In this document: one piece after another, positions 32,751 to 40,414 of the stretch
How positions within the stretch are numbered: the first letter of the stretch is position 1
Layout: every line of letters begins with the position of its first letter
Source of the DNA: Streptomyces flavidovirens DSM 40150
Lineage (GTDB): Bacteria; Actinomycetota; Actinomycetes; Streptomycetales; Streptomycetaceae
Direction of reading: 5' to 3'
Assembly: GCF_000429085.1 (NCBI RefSeq)
Contig: NZ_AUBE01000001.1
Location: 124,001-188,000 of the forward strand
DNA length: 64,000 bases
Program-made: the position numbers and the translations under genes
The notes under the pieces: model-generated
Database searches by the model: none
Seen by the model: only the letters and a program-made list of their open reading frames with translations
What the model was told of the DNA's origin: nothing

Positions 32751-33766
32751 CACAGCCCACCGCCGCTCAGCACGTCGCGCGCTTCGTCGACCAGCGCGAC
32801 GGCAGCGCCAAGGCTGTTGTCGACAACGAAGTGTGGGCCCTGCGGACGGAACTTCAGATCGAGCCCTGACGCGTATTCCTCCCACGCTTCCATCTTCCAG
32901 GCATCACGTGCTGCACCTCGGAATTCGATGTATTCGCGCATCGATTCGAGGTCGCACTCAACCCATATGGTCGCGATCGAAACCCGCTTTGATCGGCAAC
33001 GGTTCTGGAAGCGCTGCATCCATTCGGGTTGAGCGAGTTCGGCGATAAACGGGGCGTCGAGGATTGCTGAGATTCCGCAATCCAAGTTATCCCATGCAGC
33101 TTCCATGAGGCACCGATATTCCAGTGGCCGGACCTTCTCCCGGTAAAGAACCGAACTCCGGTCGTGCGCCTCCCCGCCCAGCGAGATAAGAAGCTGGTCG
33201 ACCAGCGGGCGCGTCAGTGAGTCCTTGTCGAGGATCGGCCAACCGGTGAGCCCGCCGAGGAACTTTGCGAACTCCGACTTCCCCGATCCGGCATACCCTC
33301 CCACCAGGATCACGGTCGGTCCGTCACTGATTGCTCCTGCTGTGTGGCGGCTCCATGCGTTGACCACACGATTGCGCAGAGCCTCGCTGTCCACGTCGTC
33401 GGTACCTTCGCGGATGCTGCTCAACGCTTTACGTACTGCGTCCGATTGGACGGGGAGCTTTCGCTCAGCGGAAGCAGGCGCCGGTACGGATTCCACAGAG
33501 GCGTCCTCTCCGGGTAGGGCTTTACGGAAGCCGAGTTGGGCCTCATTGCGACGATAGAGGCGGCAGTATGCCCGACGGTAATGTGGGCCGGGGTATACCG
33601 AACCTTTTTCGTGGCCCCAGATCGTTTGGAAGTTCGCGGCAATGTTGAAGCCGTGTCGCTCCGCGATTTCGCGAAGCTTCTCCCCCGTGTCTTCCAGGGT
33701 GAGCCCAATCTCCTCGCGGTGCATCCGCAGGAGATCCGGCTTCCAGTCCGGGTGCTTCCGAGCCAT
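32750..33766 (-). CDS. Helix-turn-helix protein fused to a P-loop kinase domain
   Basis: 338 aa with two parts. Residues 1-80 look like an XRE-type DNA-binding region (LTLEDTGEKLREIAERHG, FQTIWGHEKGSVYPGPHYRRAYCRLY). Residues 140-338 form a P-loop ATPase or kinase with Walker A VGGYAGSGKSEF and a catalytic-type aspartate in ILDAPF, like AAA_33/zeta-type small-molecule kinases. A fusion of regulator and kinase suggests a self-regulated cargo operon. ATG 33766 has GGAGGGG. Function unknown. Confidence 0.75.
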   Translation of the reverse strand: MARKHPDWKPDLLRMHREEIGLTLEDTGEKLREIAERHGFNIAANFQTIWGHEKGSVYPGPHYRRAYCRLYRRNEAQLGFRKALPGEDASVESVPAPASAERKLPVQSDAVRKALSSIREGTDDVDSEALRNRVVNAWSRHTAGAISDGPTVILVGGYAGSGKSEFAKFLGGLTGWPILDKDSLTRPLVDQLLISLGGEAHDRSSVLYREKVRPLEYRCLMEAAWDNLDCGISAILDAPFIAELAQPEWMQRFQNRCRSKRVSIATIWVECDLESMREYIEFRGAARDAWKMEAWEEYASGLDLKFRPQGPHFVVDNSLGAAVALVDEARDVLSGGGL

Positions 33767-33999
33767 CTGCCCCTCCTAGATAGCTAGTCGGAGCCGCGAG
33801 TGTAGCGGCCCGGCTAGCGCTATGGAAAATCGTGATAGCGCATGTGTAAGCGGATGTATAAAACCGCTTCGACTTTCTCAGGTAGCGGGACGTGATACCG
33901 ATTTTCGCGCCGTGGCGGTGAACTTGTGGCACACCGAACGAGGAGGTTCAGATGCCCCACGGCGCGACTGTCCAGGTCCCACCCCGGCTTACTAGAAGG
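33767..33999. promoter_or_regulatory. Intergenic region with TAGCGCTA operator-like site
   Basis: CTAGCGCTA at 33814-33822, plus TAGCGG (33803), GATAGCGC (33834) and GGTAGCGG (33881). The same core is found in the operator array at 39804-39890, suggesting one regulator acts on both. The minus-strand cargo operon starts on the left side of this region. Confidence 0.45.
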
Positions 34000-34356
34000 T
34001 CAGTTCCCTTCCAGTGTCGCGACGCGTTGGCGCAGTTCTCCAACTTCGGTTCGAAGTTTGTCAACTTCCTCGCGCAGCTCCGCCATGGTCCCGACCGGAT
34101 CGGCGAGCTGTGCTGCGGAGTGGCCGGCGTCGGCGGTCAGGAACACGCCCTTGCCCTGATGGCTGACGACGAGCCGGTCGCCCTTCAGCTGATTGATGGC
34201 AGCGCGGGCCACGGTCACCGTGACTCCGTAGGCCTTCTGAAGGTCCCCGTACGAGGGGAGCTGTCCGGTCTCTGCGAACTCGCCATCCGCGATGCGTCGC
34301 CGCAGGTCATCGGCTACCTGCTGGTAGGCGAACTGCTTGCCGGTCCACTCGACCAT
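34000..34356 (-). CDS. GntR-family regulator of the integrated element
   Basis: 118-aa one-domain GntR-type repressor with an N-terminal winged helix (FAYQQVADDLRRRIADGEF, LPSYGDLQKAYGVTVTVARAAINQLKGDRLVVSHQGKGVFL) and a short C-terminal coiled coil (MAELREEVDKLRTEVGELRQRVATLEG) instead of a ligand domain. Such proteins (KorSA-like) control AICE transfer and replication. Start: ATG 34356 with GGGGTG upstream; ATG 34407 has no RBS and would put one operator-like repeat inside the gene. Probably binds the CTCTGCCTCA repeats upstream. Confidence 0.85.
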   Translation of the reverse strand: MVEWTGKQFAYQQVADDLRRRIADGEFAETGQLPSYGDLQKAYGVTVTVARAAINQLKGDRLVVSHQGKGVFLTADAGHSAAQLADPVGTMAELREEVDKLRTEVGELRQRVATLEGN

Positions 34357-34380
34357 CTGCACCCCAAGTCTCGTTTCGAT

Positions 34381-34487
34381 CTCTGCCTCATAGTGCCCGT
34401 GCCTCATAGGTGAAACCAGCGGTCCACGCTGCTTGTTCCGCGAGGGGGCTTGACGCACTCTGCCTCACAGTGCACTCTGAGGCAGAG
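34381..34487. promoter_or_regulatory. CTCTGCCTCA operator repeats upstream of the GntR gene
   Basis: CTCTGCCTCATAGTGC at 34381-34396 recurs as CTCTGCCTCACAGTGC at 34458-34473. The second copy also pairs with TGAGGCAGAG (34478-34487), a perfect 10-bp inverted repeat. A further partial copy GTGCCTCATAGG lies at 34399-34410. Very likely the autoregulatory operators of the GntR protein. Confidence 0.65.
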
Positions 34488-34719
34488 CTGAGAAAGCCGC
34501 TCAGCCCGGAAGGGCAGAGCACTTGATCGACCTGTTTGACCTGCACGAATGCACAGGGCGGGGACGCTGCAATCCCGCTAAAGGCCAGGTAGGACGCAAT
34601 GGGCTTCGGCCCGACTGGCGAGGTGGCCCGGCGACCGCGAGCAACGGCCGGAGGGTGGGGACGAGGTCCCCCTTGCAGTGCGACACGCATGTAATGCGAC
34701 ACCGACAGAGGAGCTCCTG

Positions 34720-34794
34720 ATGCATCGACGAAGAACCCGGGCGCCGACCGTGCTGGACCGGCACGGCGGCTGCGCCCTTCGCGTCACTGGCTGA
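34720..34794 (+). CDS. Possible 24-aa peptide
   Basis: ATG 34720 is preceded by GAGGAG at ideal distance and opens 24 codons of basic composition (MHRRRTRAPTV...). It may be a leader peptide or the remnant of a small transfer protein common at this place in AICEs. No recognisable domain. Confidence 0.3.
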   Translation: MHRRRTRAPTVLDRHGGCALRVTG

Positions 34795-34961
34795 GCCGCG
34801 GCTTATGCGCACCGGGATAGCCGGTGAATCCCGCTCAGCTTCACCCGCGCAGCCTCCGGGCCGCGCCGGTTGCCTCCCCTGCCCGTCCGGCCGTGAGCCG
34901 TACGGGCAGGGCAGCGGGGAGCCGGAGCACGTCCTCCTGCTTCACCTCATCCGAACGGCGC

Positions 34962-34991
34962 GCGGCCCCGGTGTCCTACCACCGGGGCCGC
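34962..34991 (+). terminator. Leader hairpin before the transfer operon
   Basis: Perfect 11-bp stem GCGGCCCCGGT / ACCGGGGCCGC with an 8-nt loop, ending 37 nt before the next start. It could end upstream transcription or attenuate the operon. Confidence 0.55.
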
Positions 34992-35028
34992 TGTTCTGGG
35001 CCGTTCCACCGACAGGAGAAAACGACCC

Positions 35029-35322
35029 ATGAAGAACATTGTGGCCGGTCGCATCGCGGCCAACACCACCGAGTTCATCGAGCTGGCCCTGGGTACCCCG
35101 GTTGAGCTGTGGCTGGGGGTTGAGGGTGAGAGCGAGATGGAGCGGGCGGCCCGTGAGGCTGCGGCCCGCGACATCCTCGCCGACAACCCCGGCCTTCCCG
35201 ACCGGGTCAGCCAGGTCGCCGCTGAGGCGATCGAGGCCCACGCGCCGGAGCTGTTCAACGTCGTCCCGCTGGTCCGGCCGGCGGCCCGCCGGAACCGTTC
35301 CCGGAAGGGAGCGGCGGCATGA
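35029..35322 (+). CDS. AICE small protein, 97 aa
   Basis: Small mostly helical protein (GRIAANTTEFIELALGTPVELWLGVEGESEMERAAREA when read across residues 7-45) with a basic C-terminus RRNRSRKG. ATG 35029 follows ACAGGAGAAAACG. It overlaps the DUF2637 gene as ATGA, so it is the first gene of the transfer operon. No known domain; similar small genes precede the DUF2637 gene in other Streptomyces elements, as I recall. Confidence 0.7.
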   Translation: MKNIVAGRIAANTTEFIELALGTPVELWLGVEGESEMERAAREAAARDILADNPGLPDRVSQVAAEAIEAHAPELFNVVPLVRPAARRNRSRKGAAA

Positions 35323-36329
35323 GCGTACTGACCGTGGAGCGGCCGGGGGTTCCGCCGCTGACGCGCCCGGAGATGGGCCTCGCCGGTATCGGCGCGCTCG
35401 CCGCGGCTGGTGTCGGAGCGTTGGGGCTGATCTCCTCGTTCGATGCTGTCTCGGCTGCGGCTGCCCAGTGGGGCTTTGGTGAGCCGTGGATGCTGCCGGT
35501 CGGTATCGACGTGGCGATCCCGGTGTTCACCGTGGCCAACCTGCTGCTCATCCGGATGGACATGGCCCTCGCCTGGGTCAGGTTCGTCCCCTGGATCCTC
35601 ACACTCGTGACCTGCGGTCTGAACGTCGCCGCAGGGCACGGGATGTGGGCGAAGCTCGCCCACGGGACCATGCCGCTGCTGTGGGTGGTGTTTTCCGAGA
35701 TCGGCGCGCACATCTACGCCGTACGGATCGGAGCTGCGACCGGCCGCCGGATGGACAAGATCCGCGCCTCGCGCTGGCTGCTCGCCTTCCCCTCCACGTT
35801 CTCCCTGTGGCGCCGGATGACGCTGTGGGAGATCACCTCCTACGCCGACGCTCTCGCCCGCGAGAAGGAGCGCCAGCTCGCCCGAGCCGACCTGCGCGAG
35901 CAGTACGGATGGCGGTGGCGGTCGAAGACACCACGACGCGAGCGCGTTCTCCTCCGCCTCGGCGCACACGCTCCCGAGGGCACCGAGCCCGAGCCGGAGC
36001 CGGAAGAGGCTCCGGAGCCACCCGTACCGCCGCAGGAGCCGAAGGAGCGGGTGGCGCGCAAGCGTGCCTCGCGCCCGAAGAAGCAGGCGCCGAAGGCGCC
36101 CCGGACCGCGGCTGAGCTGCTGGCCGAGGCCCGCGAGGTCACCGCCGACTGGGCGGACGACGCGATCAACGCCGAGGCGCTCCGGACCGCACTGCACTGC
36201 TCGGCCGCGAATTCCCGCACCCTGCGGGACGCGCTGCTCGCCGAGCGGGTCGACGGCCGGCCGCTGCACTCCGTCGACACCACCGACACGGAAGAGACCG
36301 CCGAGACGGCCGAGGAGGTCGCGGCATGA
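35319..36329 (+). CDS. DUF2637 membrane protein (SpdB-like)
   Basis: 336 aa with four hydrophobic segments in the first 145 residues (LAGIGALAAAGVGALGLISS, WMLPVGIDVAIPVFTVANLL, FVPWILTLVTCGLNVAAG, MPLLWVVFSEIGAHIYAV). The cytosolic tail has a Glu/Pro-rich linker (about 225-245), a Lys/Arg-rich stretch and a C-terminal helical region that may be a winged helix. DUF2637 proteins are found in AICEs and Streptomyces plasmids, where Spd proteins spread the element between mycelial compartments. Overlaps both neighbours by 4 nt. Confidence 0.85.
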   Translation: MSVLTVERPGVPPLTRPEMGLAGIGALAAAGVGALGLISSFDAVSAAAAQWGFGEPWMLPVGIDVAIPVFTVANLLLIRMDMALAWVRFVPWILTLVTCGLNVAAGHGMWAKLAHGTMPLLWVVFSEIGAHIYAVRIGAATGRRMDKIRASRWLLAFPSTFSLWRRMTLWEITSYADALAREKERQLARADLREQYGWRWRSKTPRRERVLLRLGAHAPEGTEPEPEPEEAPEPPVPPQEPKERVARKRASRPKKQAPKAPRTAAELLAEAREVTADWADDAINAEALRTALHCSAANSRTLRDALLAERVDGRPLHSVDTTDTEETAETAEEVAA

Positions 36330-36976
36330 GCACCCTCTTAACCGCCCTGGCTGCGGCTGGGCCTATGGCAGCCGGTTGGTCCGGCCACGTGCTGTGGCTC
36401 CGGCGTCGACTCCACACCGCCCGCCGTGACCCGCTCACCGGGCTGCGGACCCGTGAGGGCTTCACCCGCCGCGCGAGCGCGCTGCTGCGCGATGAGCGGG
36501 CGGTCGTGATCCTCGCGGACGTCGATCACTTCAAGCAGATCAACGACCGCCACGGCCACGCCGCAGGCGACGCCCTGCTGAAGGCCACCGCCGACCGGCT
36601 CGCCCACTACGTCGGCCGCGACGGTGTCGCCGGGCGACTTGGGGGAGATGAGTTCGCCGCGGTCGTCATCGACGCCCATGGCAGCGTCGCGGACCTGCTC
36701 GCCGTCCTGCACGGCGTGCTGGCCCGACCCGCCGACAACACCAACCCGCACGTGGCCACCACGGTCTCGCTCGGCTGGGTCCGCGCCGCCGACCACCCGG
36801 GCGAAGACCTCTCCGCCCTGCTCGGTCGGGCGGATGAGGCGATGTACGCGGCCAAGCAGGGCCGCGCCGGGGTCGGGCGAGCGGGGCTGGGGCGGCTGTT
36901 CGCCACGGTGGCCGGCCGCCGCTCCGGACGGCGCGGTGCCCGCACGGATGCTCCCGCGATCGTGGCGGCTGCCTGA
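36326..36976 (+). CDS. GGDEF-domain protein (putative diguanylate cyclase)
   Basis: 216 aa: one N-terminal hydrophobic segment (about 5-25), then a GGDEF domain (about 35-175) with DPLTGLRTREGF, ILADVDHFKQINDRHGH, the active-site loop LGGDEFAAVV and GRADEAMYAAKQ. All residues for making cyclic di-GMP from two GTP appear present; the inhibitory RxxD site before the loop is absent. Because c-di-GMP controls Streptomyces development through BldD, an element-borne cyclase could alter host sporulation or transfer timing. Inside the transfer operon. Confidence 0.88.
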   Translation: MSTLLTALAAAGPMAAGWSGHVLWLRRRLHTARRDPLTGLRTREGFTRRASALLRDERAVVILADVDHFKQINDRHGHAAGDALLKATADRLAHYVGRDGVAGRLGGDEFAAVVIDAHGSVADLLAVLHGVLARPADNTNPHVATTVSLGWVRAADHPGEDLSALLGRADEAMYAAKQGRAGVGRAGLGRLFATVAGRRSGRRGARTDAPAIVAAA

Positions 36977-37362
36977 TGTCCCCGACGTTCGGCAAGTGCT
37001 TCGACCCGACCGGCGCGACGTGGGGGATACCGACCTACCCGTGGCGCTACGCCCCCGACGGCTACGCCACCCGCCGCCAGCTCCGCGCCCTGGGGCTCCG
37101 GCCCGGAGGTCAGCCGGTCGCCGCTCAGGTCATGCGCCGCAGCCGGGGACGCAAGTCGGGCGCGTTGGTCGGCCACCTCTACCGGATCGACCTCGCCAAG
37201 CCCGTCCGGCCGATGACGTCACGCAAGTGGGGCGCGCTCGCCCTCGCGATGCTCGCCCGCCGTACCTGCCCGCAGTGCCGCACCGACGCCGGATACGTCA
37301 TCCCGACCTCCCTCGGCACCTGCGTCCCCTGCGCCTACCCCGACGAACAGCGCACCGCCTAA
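36976..37362 (+). CDS. RRQL-motif zinc-binding AICE protein
   Basis: 128 aa with RRQLRALGLRPGGQPVAAQV at about residues 33-52 and two C-terminal CxxC pairs (CPQC and CVPC) likely to bind zinc. This pattern belongs to a family commonly encoded between spd-type and tra genes of Streptomyces elements. Start overlaps the GGDEF stop by one base (TGATG). Probably DNA- or protein-binding; precise role unknown. Confidence 0.75.
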   Translation: MSPTFGKCFDPTGATWGIPTYPWRYAPDGYATRRQLRALGLRPGGQPVAAQVMRRSRGRKSGALVGHLYRIDLAKPVRPMTSRKWGALALAMLARRTCPQCRTDAGYVIPTSLGTCVPCAYPDEQRTA

Positions 37363-37516
37363 GTCAGCACGGAGCGCCAATCCTTGGCCAGAACTATCAC
37401 CAATCGGTGGTAGTTACGCCCCTTGCGGCGCCTCACGATTCAGTACGGGCCCGGTCGCCCACCTTCCACAGCACGCGTCCGGGCCCGCCGTTCCCTCCCG
37501 AGAGAAGGAAGCTTCA

Positions 37517-39790
37517 GTGAAGCACCCCGACGAAGAGAACGACTTCTTCAACCGACTCGAAGCCGACATGGCCACCGACCGGACGGCCGACGCGGGGGCC
37601 GACGTGGTCGACCTCGACAAGGCCCGCTCCGCCCGCACCGAGTCGGCCGACCCCACCCCCCGACCCGACGCCGCCGCGTCGCCCGACTCCCAGCCCGACG
37701 AGTCGGGCCAGACCCCGGCCGACCGGTCGGCCGACCCCGGCGACGACGAGTCGGCGGCCGTGATGGTCGACGGCCCGGCCCCGACCGGGCCGGGTCTGAT
37801 GGACAAGGTCCGGGGCGGCAAGCGCCGCGATGTCATCCCCGGTTGGGCCCGATCGAAGCCGGAGTTCCTGGACGCGCTGGGCTGGCTGGGCGGGTACGCC
37901 TGGCATACCACGGCGTTCCACACGGTCCGGCTGCCTTGGTACGGGCTGCGGCTCGCGTTCCAGGCCCCGGCGGGCGCCGCGAAGTTCGTGGGTGGCGCGA
38001 TGCGCTGGGTGGCCGACGCCGAGGGCGAGCCACTGCGCCAGGTCGCCGCCCGACGCGAGGACGTCGAGCAGTACCTCAAGCTCTCCCGGCAGCGCGACAA
38101 CAGGGTCAAGCTCCGCGGCATCCTCGCCGTCCTCTCCCTGATCCTCGGCCCGGTCGTGGCGCTGCTGCTGTTCGTGCTCGCCCCGACCTGGCTCACGGTC
38201 ATCGCGCTGGCGGTCCTGACAGCCGGTCTCGGGTTCCTGGGGGCGCCGGCCGACAAGCCCGTCATCTCCCGCGCGGTGGTGGCGACCGAGGTGGAGCGGC
38301 TGACGTCCGGGATCGTGGAGCGTGCCCTTGGCGCGCTCGGTATCGCGGAGATCAACAAGGCTCTGGCCAAGGGCGGCGAGGGCATCAAGTTCCCCGCCCC
38401 GATCACCCGCGACGGACCGGGATGGCGCGCGGACGTCGACCTGCCCTACGGCGTGACCGTGCCGGACATCCTCGATCGGCGCGAGAAGCTTGCATCCGGT
38501 CTGCGCCGCCCGCTGGGGTGCGTGTGGCCGGAGCCGGTGGCCGATGAGCACGCAGGCCGCATGATGCTCTGGGTCGGGGACAAGGCACTGAACAAGACTC
38601 CGAAGGCGCTGTGGCCGCTGGCCAAGGGCGGGGAAGTGTCGCTGTTCAAACCGCTGCCGTTCGGCACCGACCAGCGCGGCCGGAACGTCGACATCACGGT
38701 GATGTACGACAACGTCCTGATCGGCGCCATGCCGGGCATGGGCAAGACGTTCTCCCTGCGCACGCCGCTCCTCGCGGCCGCACTGGACCCGCTGGCGGAG
38801 CTGCTGATTTGGGAGCTGAAGGGCACCGGTGACCTGGACCCGCTGAAGAAGGTCGCCGCGGACTACGGCTCCGGCCCGGACGACGAGACCTGCGCCGCCG
38901 CGCTGGACTCGATCCGCTACGTGCACAAGGACCTGGAGCGCAGGGCGAAGGTGATCGCCTCGCTGCCCAAGGACAAGTGCCCGGAGAACAAGGTGATCCC
39001 GTCGCTCGCAGCCAACCGGTCGTTGGGCCTGCACCCTCTGGTTCTGGCGGTCGACGAGTGCCAGGAACTGTTCTCCCACGAGAAGTACGGCAAGGAAGCC
39101 GGGGCCCTGTGCACGGCCATCATCAAGCGCGGCCGCGCCCTTGGAGTGATCCTGCTGCTCGCCACGCAGCGCCCGGACAAGGACTCGCTCCCGCCTGCGA
39201 TCAGCGCGAACGTCGGCACGCGGTTCTGCCTGCGGGTCATGGGCCAGATCGAGAACGACATGATCCTCGGTACCTCCACGTACAAGAACGGCATCCGGGC
39301 CACGTCGTTCACCAAGTCAGACAAGGGCATCGGCTACCTGGTCGGTGCCTCCGACGATCCGCAGATCGTCCGCGGCTACTACATGGACAACCCCGCAGCG
39401 GACGCCATCTGCGACCGCGCCCGCAAGGCCCGCATCGACGCGGGCACCCTCACAGGGCTCGCGGCCGGCATTGCGCCGGAGCGGCGGACGGCAGCGGACA
39501 CGCTGTTGGAGGACGTCCTTGCTGTCACCCCGCCGGATGAGGCCAAGCCGTGGAACGACGTCACCGTAGACCGGCTCGCCGAGCTGCGACCGGAGCTGTA
39601 CGGGCCGTGGGCGGAGATGGAGCCCGCCGAGAAGGCCCGTCAGCTCACCACCGCGCTCAAGCCGTACGGCGTGAGCACCGGGCAGGTGGCACGGCGGATC
39701 AACGGCAAGACCGTCAACCGGACCGGGTTCGAGCGCTCCCGCATCCCCACCGCGATTGCGGAGCGTGACCGTAAGCGGGACGCGAGCTGA
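37517..39790 (+). CDS. traB: FtsK/SpoIIIE-type DNA translocase of conjugation
   Basis: 757-aa septal DNA translocator that moves double-stranded plasmid DNA in Streptomyces mating. A disordered acidic N-terminus (1-95) is followed by two transmembrane helices (about 205-245), and an ATPase domain with Walker A GAMPGMGKTFSL, Walker B LVLAVDECQELF and the ATQRPDKDSLP motif. The C-terminus is a small helical DNA-recognition region (PYGVSTGQVARRINGKTVNR). GTG 37517 has GAGAAGGAAG. The 5' coding part contains GTCGGCCGACCCC twice (37642 and 37726). Confidence 0.92.
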   Translation: MKHPDEENDFFNRLEADMATDRTADAGADVVDLDKARSARTESADPTPRPDAAASPDSQPDESGQTPADRSADPGDDESAAVMVDGPAPTGPGLMDKVRGGKRRDVIPGWARSKPEFLDALGWLGGYAWHTTAFHTVRLPWYGLRLAFQAPAGAAKFVGGAMRWVADAEGEPLRQVAARREDVEQYLKLSRQRDNRVKLRGILAVLSLILGPVVALLLFVLAPTWLTVIALAVLTAGLGFLGAPADKPVISRAVVATEVERLTSGIVERALGALGIAEINKALAKGGEGIKFPAPITRDGPGWRADVDLPYGVTVPDILDRREKLASGLRRPLGCVWPEPVADEHAGRMMLWVGDKALNKTPKALWPLAKGGEVSLFKPLPFGTDQRGRNVDITVMYDNVLIGAMPGMGKTFSLRTPLLAAALDPLAELLIWELKGTGDLDPLKKVAADYGSGPDDETCAAALDSIRYVHKDLERRAKVIASLPKDKCPENKVIPSLAANRSLGLHPLVLAVDECQELFSHEKYGKEAGALCTAIIKRGRALGVILLLATQRPDKDSLPPAISANVGTRFCLRVMGQIENDMILGTSTYKNGIRATSFTKSDKGIGYLVGASDDPQIVRGYYMDNPAADAICDRARKARIDAGTLTGLAAGIAPERRTAADTLLEDVLAVTPPDEAKPWNDVTVDRLAELRPELYGPWAEMEPAEKARQLTTALKPYGVSTGQVARRINGKTVNRTGFERSRIPTAIAERDRKRDAS

Positions 39791-39803
39791 CCGCCAGGGG
39801 CCT

Positions 39804-39890
39804 CTAGCGCTAGGGGGCTGACCCTCTAGCGCTAGAGGTCCCGCTAGCGGCCCCTGTGTCACTTGATCAGGCCGCTAGCCGATAGCGGCC
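39804..39890. promoter_or_regulatory. Array of four palindromic CTAGCG operators
   Basis: CTAGCGCTAG at 39804-39813; CCTCTAGCGCTAGAGG, a perfect 16-bp palindrome, at 39823-39838; CCGCTAGCGG at 39841-39850; and GGCCGCTA/TAGCGGCC around a 5-bp spacer at 39870-39890. All four lie between traB and the spd-like genes. Probably bound by an element-encoded repressor. Confidence 0.7.
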
Positions 39891-39930
39891 CACCTGCAAG
39901 AACCTCGAAAACAGCCCTGGGAGGGCCTTC

Positions 39931-40182
39931 GTGACCCCTGCCCTGCTCGCTATCGCGCTTCTGCTGTTCGTCACTCTCGGTTATGCGTCCCTGTGTGCGG
40001 TTTCGCCGTTCGAGGCCTGCCGCAAGTGCAACGGCTTCGGCTTCGCCATGGCCACCGACCGCAAGGGCAAGCCCAAGCGCGGCAAGACCTGCCGCCGCTG
40101 CAAGGGCCACGGCAAGCGGATACGCGTCGGCCGCTGGCTCTACAACCGCGCCTCCCACACCTACCGCCTCGGCAGCCGCTGA
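39931..40182 (+). CDS. Small membrane-anchored zinc-motif protein, 83 aa
   Basis: One N-terminal transmembrane helix (LLAIALLLFVTLGYASLC), then two DnaJ-like pairs, CRKCNGFGF and CRRCKGHGK, joined by a basic stretch; likely a zinc-binding hairpin at the membrane. GTG 39931 is preceded by GGGAGGG. Small proteins of this kind are frequent in AICE transfer regions; role unknown. Confidence 0.75.
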   Translation: MTPALLAIALLLFVTLGYASLCAVSPFEACRKCNGFGFAMATDRKGKPKRGKTCRRCKGHGKRIRVGRWLYNRASHTYRLGSR

Positions 40183-40214
40183 CCCAGACCTAACGACCCG
40201 ACAGGAGGCCCCTT

Positions 40215-40403
40215 GTGGCCGTCACCGTCTCCCTGGTCCTGCTCTTCGGACTCGTCCTCTTCTTCCTCCTGCGCTCCAAGAGCCTCGGCTACGGCTCCGC
40301 GTTCATCGCCGTGATGTTTGGGTTCTTCCTCGCCTCCACCGGCGCCTCCGGCCCCATCAACGAACTCGCCACCGCCGTCATCGATGCCATCCCCAACCTG
40401 TAG
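40215..40403 (+). CDS. Small membrane protein, 62 aa (Spd-like)
   Basis: Two hydrophobic segments (VTVSLVLLFGLVLFFLL and GSAFIAVMFGFFLAS) separated by RSKSLGY. GTG start at 40215 with AGGAGG upstream. Lies between the zinc-motif protein and the next Spd-like protein, as small spread proteins do in Streptomyces plasmids. Confidence 0.75.
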   Translation: MAVTVSLVLLFGLVLFFLLRSKSLGYGSAFIAVMFGFFLASTGASGPINELATAVIDAIPNL

Positions 40404-40414
40404 GGAGCCCCGTC

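Larger units (their letters stand above)
34357..35028. other. Long untranslated/regulatory region of the element
   Basis: 672 bases between the GntR gene and the transfer operon. It holds the CTCTGCCTCA operator repeats (34381-34487), a possible 24-codon gene (34720-34794) and a strong hairpin (34962-34991) just before the first transfer-operon gene. The remaining frames in it look non-coding. Confidence 0.55.

Noticed and set aside
33952..34413. 153-codon plus-strand frame with a good GAGGAGG upstream
   Set aside because: It runs antisense through the whole GntR gene, and its protein has shadow composition and no domain. A short leader peptide cannot be excluded.
34805..35032. 75-codon frame before the transfer operon
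   Set aside because: It covers the leader hairpin, has no ribosome-binding site and a Pro/Gly-biased composition typical of non-coding GC-rich DNA.
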